Source: G020353115 sp964640125
GTDB taxonomy: Bacteria; Bacteroidota; Bacteroidia; Bacteroidales; VadinHA17
Direction: 5' to 3'
NCBI GenBank assembly: GCA_964640125.1
Contig: CAZXGG010000011.1
Span: 1-64,000 of the forward strand
Length of the DNA: 64,000 nt
Shown: positions 9,164 through 18,608 of the stretch, in pieces
Layout of the letters: every line of letters begins with the position of its first letter
Numbering within the stretch: position 1 is the stretch's first letter
Notes under the pieces: generated by a model
Databases searched by the model: none
The model's input: only the letters and a program-made list of their open reading frames with translations
What the model was told of the DNA's origin: nothing
Position numbers and translations under genes: made by a program

Positions 9164-10498
9164 TTACCGTTTCATGCCCTGCATATTTCTCATCATTCTG
9201 GCCATGTTTTTCCCACCGGACATCATCTTCATCATCTTTCTGGTTTCATCAAACTGTTTAACCAACCGGTTTACTTCCTGGATGGTTGTCCCGCTTCCAG
9301 TGGCAATGCGCTTCCTCCTGCTTCCATTCAGGAGTACTGGATTTTCACGTTCTTCAGGAGTCATGGAGGAGATGATGGCTTCAATGCCTTTGAAAGCATC
9401 ATCATCAATATCCAGGTTTTTCATTGCTTTCCCCACTCCGGGGATCATCGATGCCAGATCCTTCACGTTTCCCATCTTTTTGATTTGCTGAATCTGGGAG
9501 ATGAAGTCGTTAAAATTGAATTGATCCTTCGCGATCTTCTTCTGAATTTTCCTGGCTTCCTCAACATCGAACTGCTCCTGTGCTTTTTCCACCAGCGATA
9601 CAATATCACCCATGCCCAGTATACGATCAGCCATTCGTTCGGGGTGAAAAACATCCAGCGCATCCATTTTTTCACCCGAGCCGACGAATTTGATGGGTTT
9701 ATTGACGACAGACCGTATGGATAATGCCGCACCCCCACGGGTATCGCCGTCTAATTTGGTAAGGACAACTCCTTCAAAATCGAGCCGGTCATTAAACTCC
9801 CTGGCTGTATTAACAGCATCCTGACCGGTCATGGCATCCACAACAAATAGGGTTTCTTGCGGATCGATCGCTTTTTTGACCGATGCAATCTCCTTCATCA
9901 TCTCTTCATCAATGGCAAGCCTTCCGGCTGTGTCAATGATCACCACATCGTTCCCCTGTCTTTTTGCAAATTTGATAGACTCCTGGGTGATCTTGACAGG
10001 GTTTTGATTTCCTTCTTCCGTATATACCTCAACATTGATCTGCTCTCCCAGGACTTTCAGCTGATCGATAGCAGCCGGTCTGTAAACGTCCCCTGCTACA
10101 AGTATCGGATTTTTCCCTTTTTTATTTTTGAGCAGGAAGGCGAGTTTAGCGGCAAATGTTGTCTTTCCGGAACCCTGCAACCCGGCAACAAGAACAATGG
10201 CAGGATTGCCCTTGAGGTTAATGTCCTCCATGCTGCCACCCATGAGAAGGGCGAGTTCATCGTGAACGATCTTTACGATCATTTGCCCCGGCTTAACTGA
10301 AGAGAGAACATCCTGTCCGAGAGCCTTCTCTTTTACCGTATCCGTAAATGACTTGGCGATCTTGTAGTTCACATCCGCATCGAGCAGAGCCCTTCGAACC
10401 TCCTTCAGGGTCTCTGCTACATTGATCTCTGTAATCCGCCCTTCACCTTTCAGTAGTTGAAACGACCGTTCCAGTCGGTCTGTCAAATTCTCAAACAT
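9164..10498 (-). CDS. ffh: Signal recognition particle protein Ffh
   Basis: A 444-residue GTPase that binds signal peptides together with 4.5S RNA and delivers ribosomes to FtsY at the membrane. The N-terminal helical bundle is followed by the G domain with GLQGSGKTT (106-114), the DTAGR motif and TKLDGDTRGG, then a Met-rich M domain ending MMKMMSGGKNMARMMRNMQG. Everything expected is present. A Bacteroidota -7 box lies just upstream, and folD follows. Confidence 0.97.
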   Translation of the reverse strand: MFENLTDRLERSFQLLKGEGRITEINVAETLKEVRRALLDADVNYKIAKSFTDTVKEKALGQDVLSSVKPGQMIVKIVHDELALLMGGSMEDINLKGNPAIVLVAGLQGSGKTTFAAKLAFLLKNKKGKNPILVAGDVYRPAAIDQLKVLGEQINVEVYTEEGNQNPVKITQESIKFAKRQGNDVVIIDTAGRLAIDEEMMKEIASVKKAIDPQETLFVVDAMTGQDAVNTAREFNDRLDFEGVVLTKLDGDTRGGAALSIRSVVNKPIKFVGSGEKMDALDVFHPERMADRILGMGDIVSLVEKAQEQFDVEEARKIQKKIAKDQFNFNDFISQIQQIKKMGNVKDLASMIPGVGKAMKNLDIDDDAFKGIEAIISSMTPEERENPVLLNGSRRKRIATGSGTTIQEVNRLVKQFDETRKMMKMMSGGKNMARMMRNMQGMKR

Positions 10499-10523
10499 AT
10501 CTTACGGTTGGTTTTCGTTGGCA

Positions 10524-10531
10524 CAAAAATA
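10524..10531 (-). promoter_or_regulatory. Candidate -7 box for ffh-folD
   Basis: TATTTTTG on the minus strand, an exact TAnnTTTG match, 26 bases upstream of the ffh start. No clear TTTG is found at the -33 distance, so confidence is moderate. Confidence 0.45.
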
Positions 10532-10622
10532 AATAAAAATCCCTTTTCTCTGAGAAGCCGTCCGGCAAAATCAAGCGAACCATTGAAAAATCGAACCGGT
10601 ACGCTCAATATTACACCTCCTG

Positions 10623-12410
10623 TTACATCCTGTCAGGCATTTCAATTCCCAGCAACCTCATGGCTGAATGAACGATATTGCCCGTGGTCTCAGAAAGGAT
10701 TATTCGCAGGTTCCGGAGATCATTATCCTGCTCTTTTAAAATCGGGTAATCGTGGTAAAACTGATTGTATTCACGTGCAATCTCATAACAAAAGTTGGCG
10801 ATTAAGCCCGGGTTATATGTTTCTGCTGACTCGCCAACAACATGAGGAAAATTTTCCAGCAGCTTGATCAGTTCAATTTCCTTGGAAGGAGGATCCGCTT
10901 CCACATTCAGATGGCAGCCATCCAGCATCCCGGCTTCTCTTGCCTTCTTAAGTACGGACTGAATCCGGGTGTAGGTATATTGTACGAATGGGCCCGTATT
11001 CCCATTGAAATCAATGGATTCCTCCGGATTAAATGTCATGTTCTTTTTGGGATCAACTTTCAGGATAAAATATTTTAATGCACCCAACCCGATCATTCTG
11101 TAAATCTTCTTTTTCTCTTCCGGCTGGTATCCATCCAGCTTCCCCAGTTCTTTTGACATCTCCCGTGCAGTATCGATCATTTCCTGAATGAGATCATCCG
11201 CATCAACGACTGTTCCTTCCCTTGACTTCATCTTACCAAAGGGAAGTTCAACCATGCCATACGATAAATGGTACAGGTCCTTTGCCCAGGAGTAGCCAAT
11301 TTTTGAAAGTATTAATGCGAGAACCTGGAAGTGATAGTTCTGCTCATTGCCTACGACATAGATGTGTTTGTTGAATTGATACTCCTTGTATCGTAATACT
11401 GCAGTACCGAGGTCCTGGGTGATGTAAACGGCTGTACCATCGGACCGGAGAAGAATTTTCTCATCCAGCCCGTCTGAGGTAAGGTCTGCCCAGACTGACC
11501 CATCCTGTTTTTTTTCCAGGATTCCCTTCCCGAGAGCATCCAGGACAATTTTTCTCCCCAGCTTGAAGGTATCGGACTCATAATATATCTTATCGAACCA
11601 GACACCAAGGGCTTTATAGGTTACATCAAACCCATCATATACCCACTGGTTCATTATTTTCCAGAGGTTAACCGTCTCAGGATCATCCGCCTCCCACTTT
11701 CTCAACATCTCCTGGGCTTCATCCATCAGGGGAGCCTTCACCCGGGCTTCTTCCAATGATTCACCGGGCTGTACAAGTTTTTCAACCTGTTTTTTAAGCT
11801 CTGACTCAAACATGACATAAAAATCCCCAACCAGGTGATCCCCTTTTTTCCCGGACGATTCAGGAGTAATACCCTTTCCCCATTTTTGCCATGCCAGCAT
11901 GGATTTGCAAATGTGTATGCCCCGGTCATTAACTATATTAACCCTTACAACACGGTTTCCTGCTGCCTCAAGGATCTCAGACATGGAATGTCCCAGCAGG
12001 TTGTTCCGGATATGCCCGAGATGTAACGGCTTGTTGGTGTTTGGGGATGAGAATTCTACAAGGACAGTTTTTGAGTCGCCGCTCCTCTCCTTTCGTCCAA
12101 AATTTTTTGCAGTAATCCTGTTTTTAAAAATATCCAGCCAGTACTCCTTCGAAAGTTCGAAATTCAAATATCCTTTGACCACATTGTAATTTTGAATTTC
12201 CGATACCTTCCCCTTCAGGAAATTACCAATCTCTGATCCAGCTGCTTCAGGAGATTTCCTGATCAGTTTCAACAGGGGAAACAGCACAAGGGTATAATCA
12301 CCCCGGTGTTCCTTGCGGGTCTTTTGGATAAGAATTTCTTCTTCATCAACAGTGACCGAATATAATTGGGATAAAGCATCTGCAATTTCTTTGGCTAACC
12401 TGTTTTCCAT
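10623..12410 (-). CDS. argS: Arginyl-tRNA synthetase
   Basis: A 595-residue class I aminoacyl-tRNA synthetase. An N-terminal tRNA D-loop recognition domain (about 1-100) precedes the catalytic domain with SSPNTNKPLHLGH, where HLGH (130-133) is the HIGH motif. The KMSKS equivalent is KMKSREG in the second half. The C-terminal DALR anticodon-binding domain ends normally in LLGIEMPDRM. It lies 62 bp behind the glycosyltransferase gene on the same strand and may be cotranscribed with it. Confidence 0.97.
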   Translation of the reverse strand: MENRLAKEIADALSQLYSVTVDEEEILIQKTRKEHRGDYTLVLFPLLKLIRKSPEAAGSEIGNFLKGKVSEIQNYNVVKGYLNFELSKEYWLDIFKNRITAKNFGRKERSGDSKTVLVEFSSPNTNKPLHLGHIRNNLLGHSMSEILEAAGNRVVRVNIVNDRGIHICKSMLAWQKWGKGITPESSGKKGDHLVGDFYVMFESELKKQVEKLVQPGESLEEARVKAPLMDEAQEMLRKWEADDPETVNLWKIMNQWVYDGFDVTYKALGVWFDKIYYESDTFKLGRKIVLDALGKGILEKKQDGSVWADLTSDGLDEKILLRSDGTAVYITQDLGTAVLRYKEYQFNKHIYVVGNEQNYHFQVLALILSKIGYSWAKDLYHLSYGMVELPFGKMKSREGTVVDADDLIQEMIDTAREMSKELGKLDGYQPEEKKKIYRMIGLGALKYFILKVDPKKNMTFNPEESIDFNGNTGPFVQYTYTRIQSVLKKAREAGMLDGCHLNVEADPPSKEIELIKLLENFPHVVGESAETYNPGLIANFCYEIAREYNQFYHDYPILKEQDNDLRNLRIILSETTGNIVHSAMRLLGIEMPDRM

Positions 12411-12472
12411 ACCGGTATTTATTTCTCCCCTTTATTGATGTTGATCCTCCTGAAAGCCATAAAGATAATATA

Positions 12473-13372
12473 TTATGAACAATAGAGAGAGCTATAATAC
12501 AATAGTTTATACAGATCGAACAACAGTAGGTTCGGTCTGGATGAGATCAGTCTTCTTTCGGTCCATCTTGACAGTTTTCGGGTAACCGGTACCGGAAGAT
12601 TCAGCAGACCGGTTCTTTTCAACCGGTAAAAAACCCTCAGCAGTCTGACCTGGTTGATGAATTCCCTGCTTTCTTTGTACAGCATTGTTAAATGATACAA
12701 ATTATTCAACCCGGCTGTTGTTTTCTCGATAAACAGATGGTCCGGTTCCAATCCAAGGTGAAGCAATGGATTTTCGATGTGAACTACCTTCACTCCACGC
12801 TTTACCAGTTCATATCCAAAAAGGGTATCCTCATGTCCGTATTGCTTCAGCTTTTCATCAAACTGAATGCTTAGGAACAGATCCTTATCGATCATGAAGT
12901 TGAATCCAGAAAATCCGGCATTCGGTTTTTTATTTCTTTTTTTTACACTCAGTGATTCCCGGGTTTTACCATATTTCCAACGAAAGAGGAGTTCCTTCTT
13001 TTCCGGAGGAGCAGGTTGATATGTCGTTCCTCCACAGACAACTGCACCCTTATTCAGGTAATTCAGGTAATGATTGAGGTACTGATCATGAATAACCGAG
13101 GCATCGGAATCGATGAACAACAGGTAGGGGTATCTTGCCAGCCGGGCCAGTTGGTTCCGTGCTGCCGCCCTCCCGATATTGCTGTTCTGTGTCACGAATG
13201 TGACATTTTCAAACTGCCCGACAACCCGGTTTTGATCAATAAACCGGGCGTCCGATGCATCATCCAGCGCAATGATCTCAAATGAAATGTTCAATCCTTT
13301 CCCCTGCTTTATCAGGTCATTGACAAGATCAACAATGTTGTGATTAAAAACTGGTATTAAAATTGATAGCAT
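12473..13372 (-). CDS. Family 2 glycosyltransferase
   Basis: A 299-residue GT-A type enzyme. It begins with MLSILIPVFNHN, has the nucleotide-binding DDASD near residue 55 and the metal-binding DSDAS near residue 112, followed by the acceptor region GHEDTLFGYEL with the ED motif typical of GT2 catalysis. There are no membrane segments apart from a weakly hydrophobic tail, so it probably acts at the cytoplasmic face on envelope glycans. The donor and acceptor cannot be told from sequence. A 142-bp AT-rich gap separates it from the divergent thioredoxin-like gene. Confidence 0.88.
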   Translation of the reverse strand: MLSILIPVFNHNIVDLVNDLIKQGKGLNISFEIIALDDASDARFIDQNRVVGQFENVTFVTQNSNIGRAAARNQLARLARYPYLLFIDSDASVIHDQYLNHYLNYLNKGAVVCGGTTYQPAPPEKKELLFRWKYGKTRESLSVKKRNKKPNAGFSGFNFMIDKDLFLSIQFDEKLKQYGHEDTLFGYELVKRGVKVVHIENPLLHLGLEPDHLFIEKTTAGLNNLYHLTMLYKESREFINQVRLLRVFYRLKRTGLLNLPVPVTRKLSRWTERRLISSRPNLLLFDLYKLLYYSSLYCS

Positions 13373-13514
13373 GCTATTCTGGGTGTGATTGCTGTTTAGA
13401 AAAAGATCCTGGTTTTTCTAAAATTTATAAAATTTGTAAAATTCTTTCAATATTCTGTTATTTCAACGGGTTAATTATCATCTTTGGAGACATTAATTGC
13501 AAAAATTATTACGA

Positions 13515-14915
13515 ATGAAATTCTGTGCCACACTATTCGGTTTTCTTTTTCTGATGGTTGCCGTTGTAAAAGGAGAAGGTTATACCATTGACATCCAGAT
13601 CAAAGGCCTGTCAGACACCTCCATTTTTATCGGTTATCATTTCGCTGACAAGAAATATGTAAAGGATACAATCCGCCTCAATTCCGACGGAAAAGTCATC
13701 TACAGTGGGGATGAAGATCTTCCAGGAGGAGTTTACCTGCTTGTTTTTCCTGGTATGAATTTTATCGAATTTATCATTAGCGATGATCAGAATTTTTCGA
13801 TCATGACGGATATTGCAGATCCATTGTACTCATTGAAATTTATCGACTCTGATGAAAACTCCAGTTTTCTGGCTTATCAGAAATTCATGAGGGAACATCA
13901 AACAGTTGCTAATGAGCTGCGGAAGATCAGGGAGCAATACAAGAATTTACCGGATTCTGTTGAGGCGATCAATGGGAAGCTTCAGGAGATTGATAACCAG
14001 ATTAAACACTATTGGGACAATCTGATCCGGGAGAATAACGATACGTTCCTTGGACATCTGGTTAAAGCGCTTCGTAATCCGGAAATGCCGGATTTTGAGG
14101 TTCCTGATGGAATTGAAAACATTGATTCAGCAAAATGGGTATTGAGCTATTTGTACAACAGGGATCATTTTCTGGATAACCTTGAATTTTCAGATGAGCG
14201 CCTGCTTCGCACACCCATTGTTCATAGTAAGCTTGACCAGTACGTAAACCGGATATTGATTCAACGACCGGATTCCATTATTCCACCCATTCATAAACTG
14301 GTTGAACGAAGCAGGGAAAATGAAAAATTCTTTCAATTTGTTGTCGTATTCCTGATAAACAACTTTCTTCAAAGCAACATCATGGGAATGGATGCGGTGT
14401 ATGTTGATCTTGCGGAAAAATATTACCTGTCCGGAGAAGCAACATGGGCTGATTCCAGCTTTCTTGCAAGCCTGGAAGATCGTGTCAGCAAAATTAAACC
14501 GAACCTGATCGGCAAAACAGGAAAGGATCTGATCATGGAAACCAGTACCGGAGAGTGGGTGTCACTCCATGAAATTGATGCCACATATACCGTGCTCTAT
14601 TTCTGGGAACCGAATTGCGGACATTGCAAGGAAGCAACACCGGCACTCTATGATATCTATCGAAAATACAAAGAGAAAGGCCTTGAAGTAGTTGCTGTTT
14701 ATACACAGGATAACGATGAGGAGTGGCTCAATTACCTGAATAAGAATGGCTTTGACTGGATCAATGTACATGACCCAACCCAGAATACCTATTTCCGCTT
14801 CTATTACGATATCTACAGCACACCGGTGGTCTATCTCCTGGATGAACAGAAGGTCATTGTTGCCAAAAGGATCAGCGTGGAATCCCTGGGGAAGATGTTG
14901 GAAACATTATTGTAG
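13515..14915 (+). CDS. Exported TlpA-like thioredoxin-fold protein with N-terminal DUF4369-like domain
   Basis: A 466-residue protein starting MKFCATLFGFLFLMVAVVKG, a cleavable signal peptide; a TTG at 13497 is possible but adds only six residues. Residues about 25-110 resemble DUF4369, the middle is helical (DUF5106-like), and the C-terminal 130 residues are a TlpA/AhpC-type thioredoxin domain with active-site CGHC at 368-371 and the cis-Pro segment YSTPVVYLLD. Such proteins reduce or shuffle disulfides in the Bacteroidota periplasm. It is monocistronic, convergent with the B12 operon end. Confidence 0.85.
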   Translation: MKFCATLFGFLFLMVAVVKGEGYTIDIQIKGLSDTSIFIGYHFADKKYVKDTIRLNSDGKVIYSGDEDLPGGVYLLVFPGMNFIEFIISDDQNFSIMTDIADPLYSLKFIDSDENSSFLAYQKFMREHQTVANELRKIREQYKNLPDSVEAINGKLQEIDNQIKHYWDNLIRENNDTFLGHLVKALRNPEMPDFEVPDGIENIDSAKWVLSYLYNRDHFLDNLEFSDERLLRTPIVHSKLDQYVNRILIQRPDSIIPPIHKLVERSRENEKFFQFVVVFLINNFLQSNIMGMDAVYVDLAEKYYLSGEATWADSSFLASLEDRVSKIKPNLIGKTGKDLIMETSTGEWVSLHEIDATYTVLYFWEPNCGHCKEATPALYDIYRKYKEKGLEVVAVYTQDNDEEWLNYLNKNGFDWINVHDPTQNTYFRFYYDIYSTPVVYLLDEQKVIVAKRISVESLGKMLETLL

Positions 14916-14982
14916 GATTTAGGATTTTTGGGCTTTCCTAATTCTCCTGCTTTCTTGCAGTTATCCCTATGTTTTTTATGTT

Positions 14983-15030
14983 ATAAGTTATTAGTTATTA
15001 GTTATAAGTTGTTTTCAACTAATAACTTAT
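14983..15030. repeat. AT-rich inverted repeat between convergent genes
   Basis: A perfect 14-bp inverted repeat (ATAAGTTATTAGTT / AACTAATAACTTAT) inside a longer TTATAAGTTATTAG low-complexity tract (about 14978-15055). It lies between two convergent genes and could end transcription from both sides, but it has no T-tract. The same wording recurs at 21451-21507 and in several other gaps. Confidence 0.6.
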
Positions 15031-15060
15031 CAACATATAACGTATAACTTATAACGATCG

Positions 15061-15297
15061 TTACTCCCCCTTCTCCGGTTCCTTAATCAGGACGGCAAAG
15101 ATAAACAACACAACAGCTGCTGCAGCAAAGATTACGATAAGAGAGGACATGATTTTTCGTAGCACGTTATCCAGATCGATAACCTCCCAGATTCCAAGAA
15201 TAGCAATGACAGTAAAAACCAGAACCAGGAAGATAAGCAAATAGGAAACAATCTTTTTTACGGTTAACATGAGTTTACTTTTTATCCGGTTAATCAA
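15061..15297 (-). CDS. Small two-helix membrane protein at the end of the B12 operon
   Basis: A 78-residue protein with two hydrophobic segments (about 15-36 and 50-70) and a charged C-terminal tail KEPEKGE. Its start overlaps the end of btuD by eight bases, so it is very likely translated from the same message. No family is recognised. It could be an accessory subunit of the transporter, but that rests on position alone. Confidence 0.7.
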   Translation of the reverse strand: MINRIKSKLMLTVKKIVSYLLIFLVLVFTVIAILGIWEVIDLDNVLRKIMSSLIVIFAAAAVVLFIFAVLIKEPEKGE

Positions 15298-16297
15298 GCT
15301 TTAAACGCAAAGATAGGTTGTATATTGAGTTGCATTCAACTATTTCACCTCTTTTTTCAACAATCCAGGTTGGTTTTTCCTTCCCGGGCTCAATCCGAAT
15401 CCAGGTGTCGCAACTGTTTCTTGCAGAAAGGCTGTAACCCAATCGTTCCAGGGCACGGCGTGTCCACATACCGGTTATTCCTTCACCGTCAAGGTATATC
15501 ATTTTTCCCGTCTCCCTGTTCATCCGGATTTCACCCTTTTGTTCATCAAATTGCAACCTTGTTTCTTTAAAGATAGAGCTGAAGGAATGATTCAATACGA
15601 GGTCTTCCGGAGATCCGGTAATAATGCCATCTGGTAACATCAACCATACCTTATCGGCTTCCTGGATAGCAATGTTCAGATCGTGGGTTGAAAAGATGAT
15701 GGTTTTGCCTTTCATCCTGGATAGTTCAGTCAACAGGTGTACAATTTCATACCTGTTGGGAAGGTCGAGGAAAGCCGTTGGCTCATCCAGGACAATGATC
15801 TCCGTATCCTGTGCCAGTGTTCTTGCGATCATCGCCCGCTGCCGCTCACCATCCGATACTTCATTGATATTCTTATTCATCATATCTTCCAGGCCTACCT
15901 GGTGGATTGCTTCCCTGACGAGGTGAATGTCATCTTCCGTGAGTCGACCAAGCCAGTTCGTATGCGGGAAACGACCCAATCCGACAAGGTCAAAGAGTGT
16001 CAGGTTACTAACCTGAATGATTTCTGTGGATACAAAACTGATCGATCGGGCCAATTCCTTTCTTTTGTATTGGTACAAATCGGTGTTTTTAAAGAAAATG
16101 CCGCCTCCCATCGGTTTTTGCAACTGCACCAGCGTTCGCAACAGGGTGCTTTTACCAATACCATTTTGTCCGAGTGCCGCGATGATTTCGCCTCTGCCAG
16201 CACTGACATTGATGTTGCTGTATACCGGCAATTGCTGCTTCCCCGGATATCCGATTTCCAATTCAACTGTTCTTAATATATCGTTGCTGTCATCCAT
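15290..16297 (-). CDS. btuD: Cobalamin ABC transporter ATP-binding protein
   Basis: A 335-residue ABC ATPase of the FecE/BtuD type that powers import through the inner membrane. The Walker A GQNGIGKST lies at 43-51, the signature VSDGERQR at 147-154 (the VSDGE/LSDGE form is usual in iron-siderophore/B12 importers) and Walker B IIVLDEPTA at 167-175, with STHDLN as the switch His. After the ATPase core there is an unusual extra C-terminal segment of about 75 residues (from about 260) rich in W and R. Three bases separate it from btuC. The B12 assignment comes from the riboswitch and the operon. Confidence 0.88.
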   Translation of the reverse strand: MDDSNDILRTVELEIGYPGKQQLPVYSNINVSAGRGEIIAALGQNGIGKSTLLRTLVQLQKPMGGGIFFKNTDLYQYKRKELARSISFVSTEIIQVSNLTLFDLVGLGRFPHTNWLGRLTEDDIHLVREAIHQVGLEDMMNKNINEVSDGERQRAMIARTLAQDTEIIVLDEPTAFLDLPNRYEIVHLLTELSRMKGKTIIFSTHDLNIAIQEADKVWLMLPDGIITGSPEDLVLNHSFSSIFKETRLQFDEQKGEIRMNRETGKMIYLDGEGITGMWTRRALERLGYSLSARNSCDTWIRIEPGKEKPTWIVEKRGEIVECNSIYNLSLRLKLD

Positions 16298-16300
16298 TAT

Positions 16301-17371
16301 TTATACAAATGCAGAGATCTTTTTGCTCCTGATCACAATAGCAATCACTACGGGTATCCCAAGCAAAGCAGTAACTGAATTTATGGGCAAGGTAACATCA
16401 TAACCCGGAAGTTGCGAAATCATGTCGCTGATAAGCAGCAACACGGCTCCGGTAACCATGCTTCCCGGTACCAGCACCCTGTGGTCTGCCGTTTTGAATA
16501 CCATGCGTGTGATATGCGGTACAACAATTCCGATAAAGGCAATGGGACCGCAGAAAGCCGTTACCGTTCCGGCGAGTACGCTGGTGCTGATGAATATCAT
16601 GGATCGTGACCACCGGATATTCAATCCCAGGCTGCTTGCATAGTTTTCACCCAGTAACATCAGGTTCATGCTCTTCATCATCCCAACAGCGATCAGGATT
16701 CCGGCAAAGGTGGTTAGGGATAAGATCCGGAGTTGCGAAATAGAGACGTTTCCCAGACTTCCCATGGTCCAGACCACAAAGGCTTTTAACATGGTTTCAC
16801 TGCTGAAATACTGGAGTATGCTGACTACTGCCGATGTGGCACTGCCAAACAGAATACCTAAAATCAGTATGGTCATAATATCCCTGACCCGGATGGATAC
16901 TGCCAGTACAAGGAAAAGAATAATCCCGGAACCGATCCATGCTGCCAGGGCAATCGCCCAGTTGCCAAAACCGTACAATCCTGAAAAAACAACTGATGCT
17001 GACAGCCCCATAACCAGGATGGCAACTCCAAGGCTTGCTCCAGCGCTTATGCCGAGGACAAACGGTCCGGCAAGGGGGTTCCTGAATACCGTTTGCATCT
17101 GCAACCCGCTAACCGACAGGGCAAAACCAGCGACAATGGCTGTTATTGCCCTTGGTAACCTGAATTGAAGAACGATGGTGCTGTATTCCGGATCGCCAGA
17201 GCCGGTGAACAGGGCACGAACTATTTCCACAAATGAAATCCGCACCGATCCGAGAAAAAGATCCAGCAGGAACAGGCATACCATCAGCAGGATCAATACC
17301 GGTAAGATCATTGCACCACGCTTTCTTGTTATACTCACCGCTTCCAATTTTCCTTTGGGAAATTCTTTCAT
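16301..17371 (-). CDS. btuC: Cobalamin ABC transporter permease (FecCD family)
   Basis: A 356-residue inner-membrane protein with about ten hydrophobic segments, the FecCD/BtuC fold. Family motifs are QFRLPRAITAIVAGFALS, MQTVFRNPLAGPFVLGIS near the first third, and FIGIVVPHITR in the last third, the loop that contacts the ATPase. It forms the translocation path for the substrate delivered by the lipoprotein encoded 22 bp upstream. Confidence 0.9.
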   Translation of the reverse strand: MKEFPKGKLEAVSITRKRGAMILPVLILLMVCLFLLDLFLGSVRISFVEIVRALFTGSGDPEYSTIVLQFRLPRAITAIVAGFALSVSGLQMQTVFRNPLAGPFVLGISAGASLGVAILVMGLSASVVFSGLYGFGNWAIALAAWIGSGIILFLVLAVSIRVRDIMTILILGILFGSATSAVVSILQYFSSETMLKAFVVWTMGSLGNVSISQLRILSLTTFAGILIAVGMMKSMNLMLLGENYASSLGLNIRWSRSMIFISTSVLAGTVTAFCGPIAFIGIVVPHITRMVFKTADHRVLVPGSMVTGAVLLLISDMISQLPGYDVTLPINSVTALLGIPVVIAIVIRSKKISAFV

Positions 17372-17393
17372 AGATAAATCGTATGAAAAACAT

Positions 17394-18608
17394 TCAATAA
17401 AGCTGTATTAATTGATCACCCGCCTCAATCTTCTGATAGTATACCAGCTGATGGTCCGGGAGCAGTCCGGGATGAAAGATCTTTACCAGGTCCATCAGGA
17501 TTTTCTGGGGATTCATGATCCCGGACTCCCAGTAATCATTTCCCCCCTGATCATTCAGTATGCGGTTGTTGTTGTACACCGAACCCACGCGAACCGGTTT
17601 AAAATTAACCAATCGCTCGTCAACGGAAACGATATCTTCCAGCGATTCTGCTATACCGGGATTGATCCAGATATCTGCATCTTTTGCCGCTTCATAAACC
17701 GCTTCGATGTTAAAGGGAATGGCTTCAACAGAATGTTTATCCTCCCAGATGTATTCACCACCTGCATCCCGTATAAAATTGGCGGCAAACGAGTTGCCAC
17801 CCGGAATATACCATGTATCTTTCCAGGGAAGACCGATCATCACCTTCGGCCGTGCTGTCACATCCGTGGCAAGCATTTTTACCTTCCGGTACTCTTCCGC
17901 CACTTGCTCAAACTTTTGGTTCACTGGATCATCCAGCTCAAACAGTGCAGCAATAACCTTCACCCATTCGGCTTTTGCCATCGGTGTTTGTTCGAGGTAA
18001 TCACCATTTATGATAACCGGGATTCCCACTTCATGCAATTTATTTACATACCCTGCCACTTCGCTCCCTATGCCATAGGTCATCACCAGGTCAGGTTTCA
18101 GGGTGATCATCTCTTCATATTGTATGTTCTGTTCATACCCGATGTCGATGATCCGATCGTTTTCAAGCTGCTCTTTTACCCAGGGATGATTGATGTACAT
18201 TCTGCCGGATACACCCACGAGGGTTTCCAGTTTACCCACAAAATCGAGCATCCCGATATGGGTGGTAGACATACAGATCAATCGCTGGACTGGCGTTTTT
18301 ATCACCCGGGCATCTTCCGGCAATCCTTCCGGTGTTTTCCCTTCACTCACCAGATAATACCGGATAATGATATCCTGCGCTCCCTGCCAGGGATTATGAA
18401 CGGTGATACGCTTGTAATCGTCAAACTGTTCTATGGTGAAGCCTTTTGCATAGTGAATGCCCGAAGAATTTCGAACACTATCGGCAGGATTTTCTGCTCC
18501 CCGATCACCATCATGCCGGGTACAGGATAATCCTGCCAGCAGGAGGAGGTTAACCAATAAAAATAGTGATGCCCCGTTCTTCATCTTTCTATTCAGGGGG
18601 TTACTCAT
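17394..18608 (-). CDS. btuF: Cobalamin ABC transporter substrate-binding lipoprotein
   Basis: A 404-residue lipoprotein (lipobox LLAGLSC, Cys29). After a Bacteroidota-type N-terminal beta region of about 100 residues (FTIEQFDDYKRITVHNPW) comes a class III (TroA/BtuF-like) binding protein: RLICMSTTHIGML, LKPDLVMTYG, WINPG and a helical backbone. It would pass periplasmic cobalamin to BtuC. Its start lies eight bases inside the end of the upstream protease gene, so its translation is probably coupled to that of the protease. Confidence 0.87.
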   Translation of the reverse strand: MSNPLNRKMKNGASLFLLVNLLLLAGLSCTRHDGDRGAENPADSVRNSSGIHYAKGFTIEQFDDYKRITVHNPWQGAQDIIIRYYLVSEGKTPEGLPEDARVIKTPVQRLICMSTTHIGMLDFVGKLETLVGVSGRMYINHPWVKEQLENDRIIDIGYEQNIQYEEMITLKPDLVMTYGIGSEVAGYVNKLHEVGIPVIINGDYLEQTPMAKAEWVKVIAALFELDDPVNQKFEQVAEEYRKVKMLATDVTARPKVMIGLPWKDTWYIPGGNSFAANFIRDAGGEYIWEDKHSVEAIPFNIEAVYEAAKDADIWINPGIAESLEDIVSVDERLVNFKPVRVGSVYNNNRILNDQGGNDYWESGIMNPQKILMDLVKIFHPGLLPDHQLVYYQKIEAGDQLIQLY

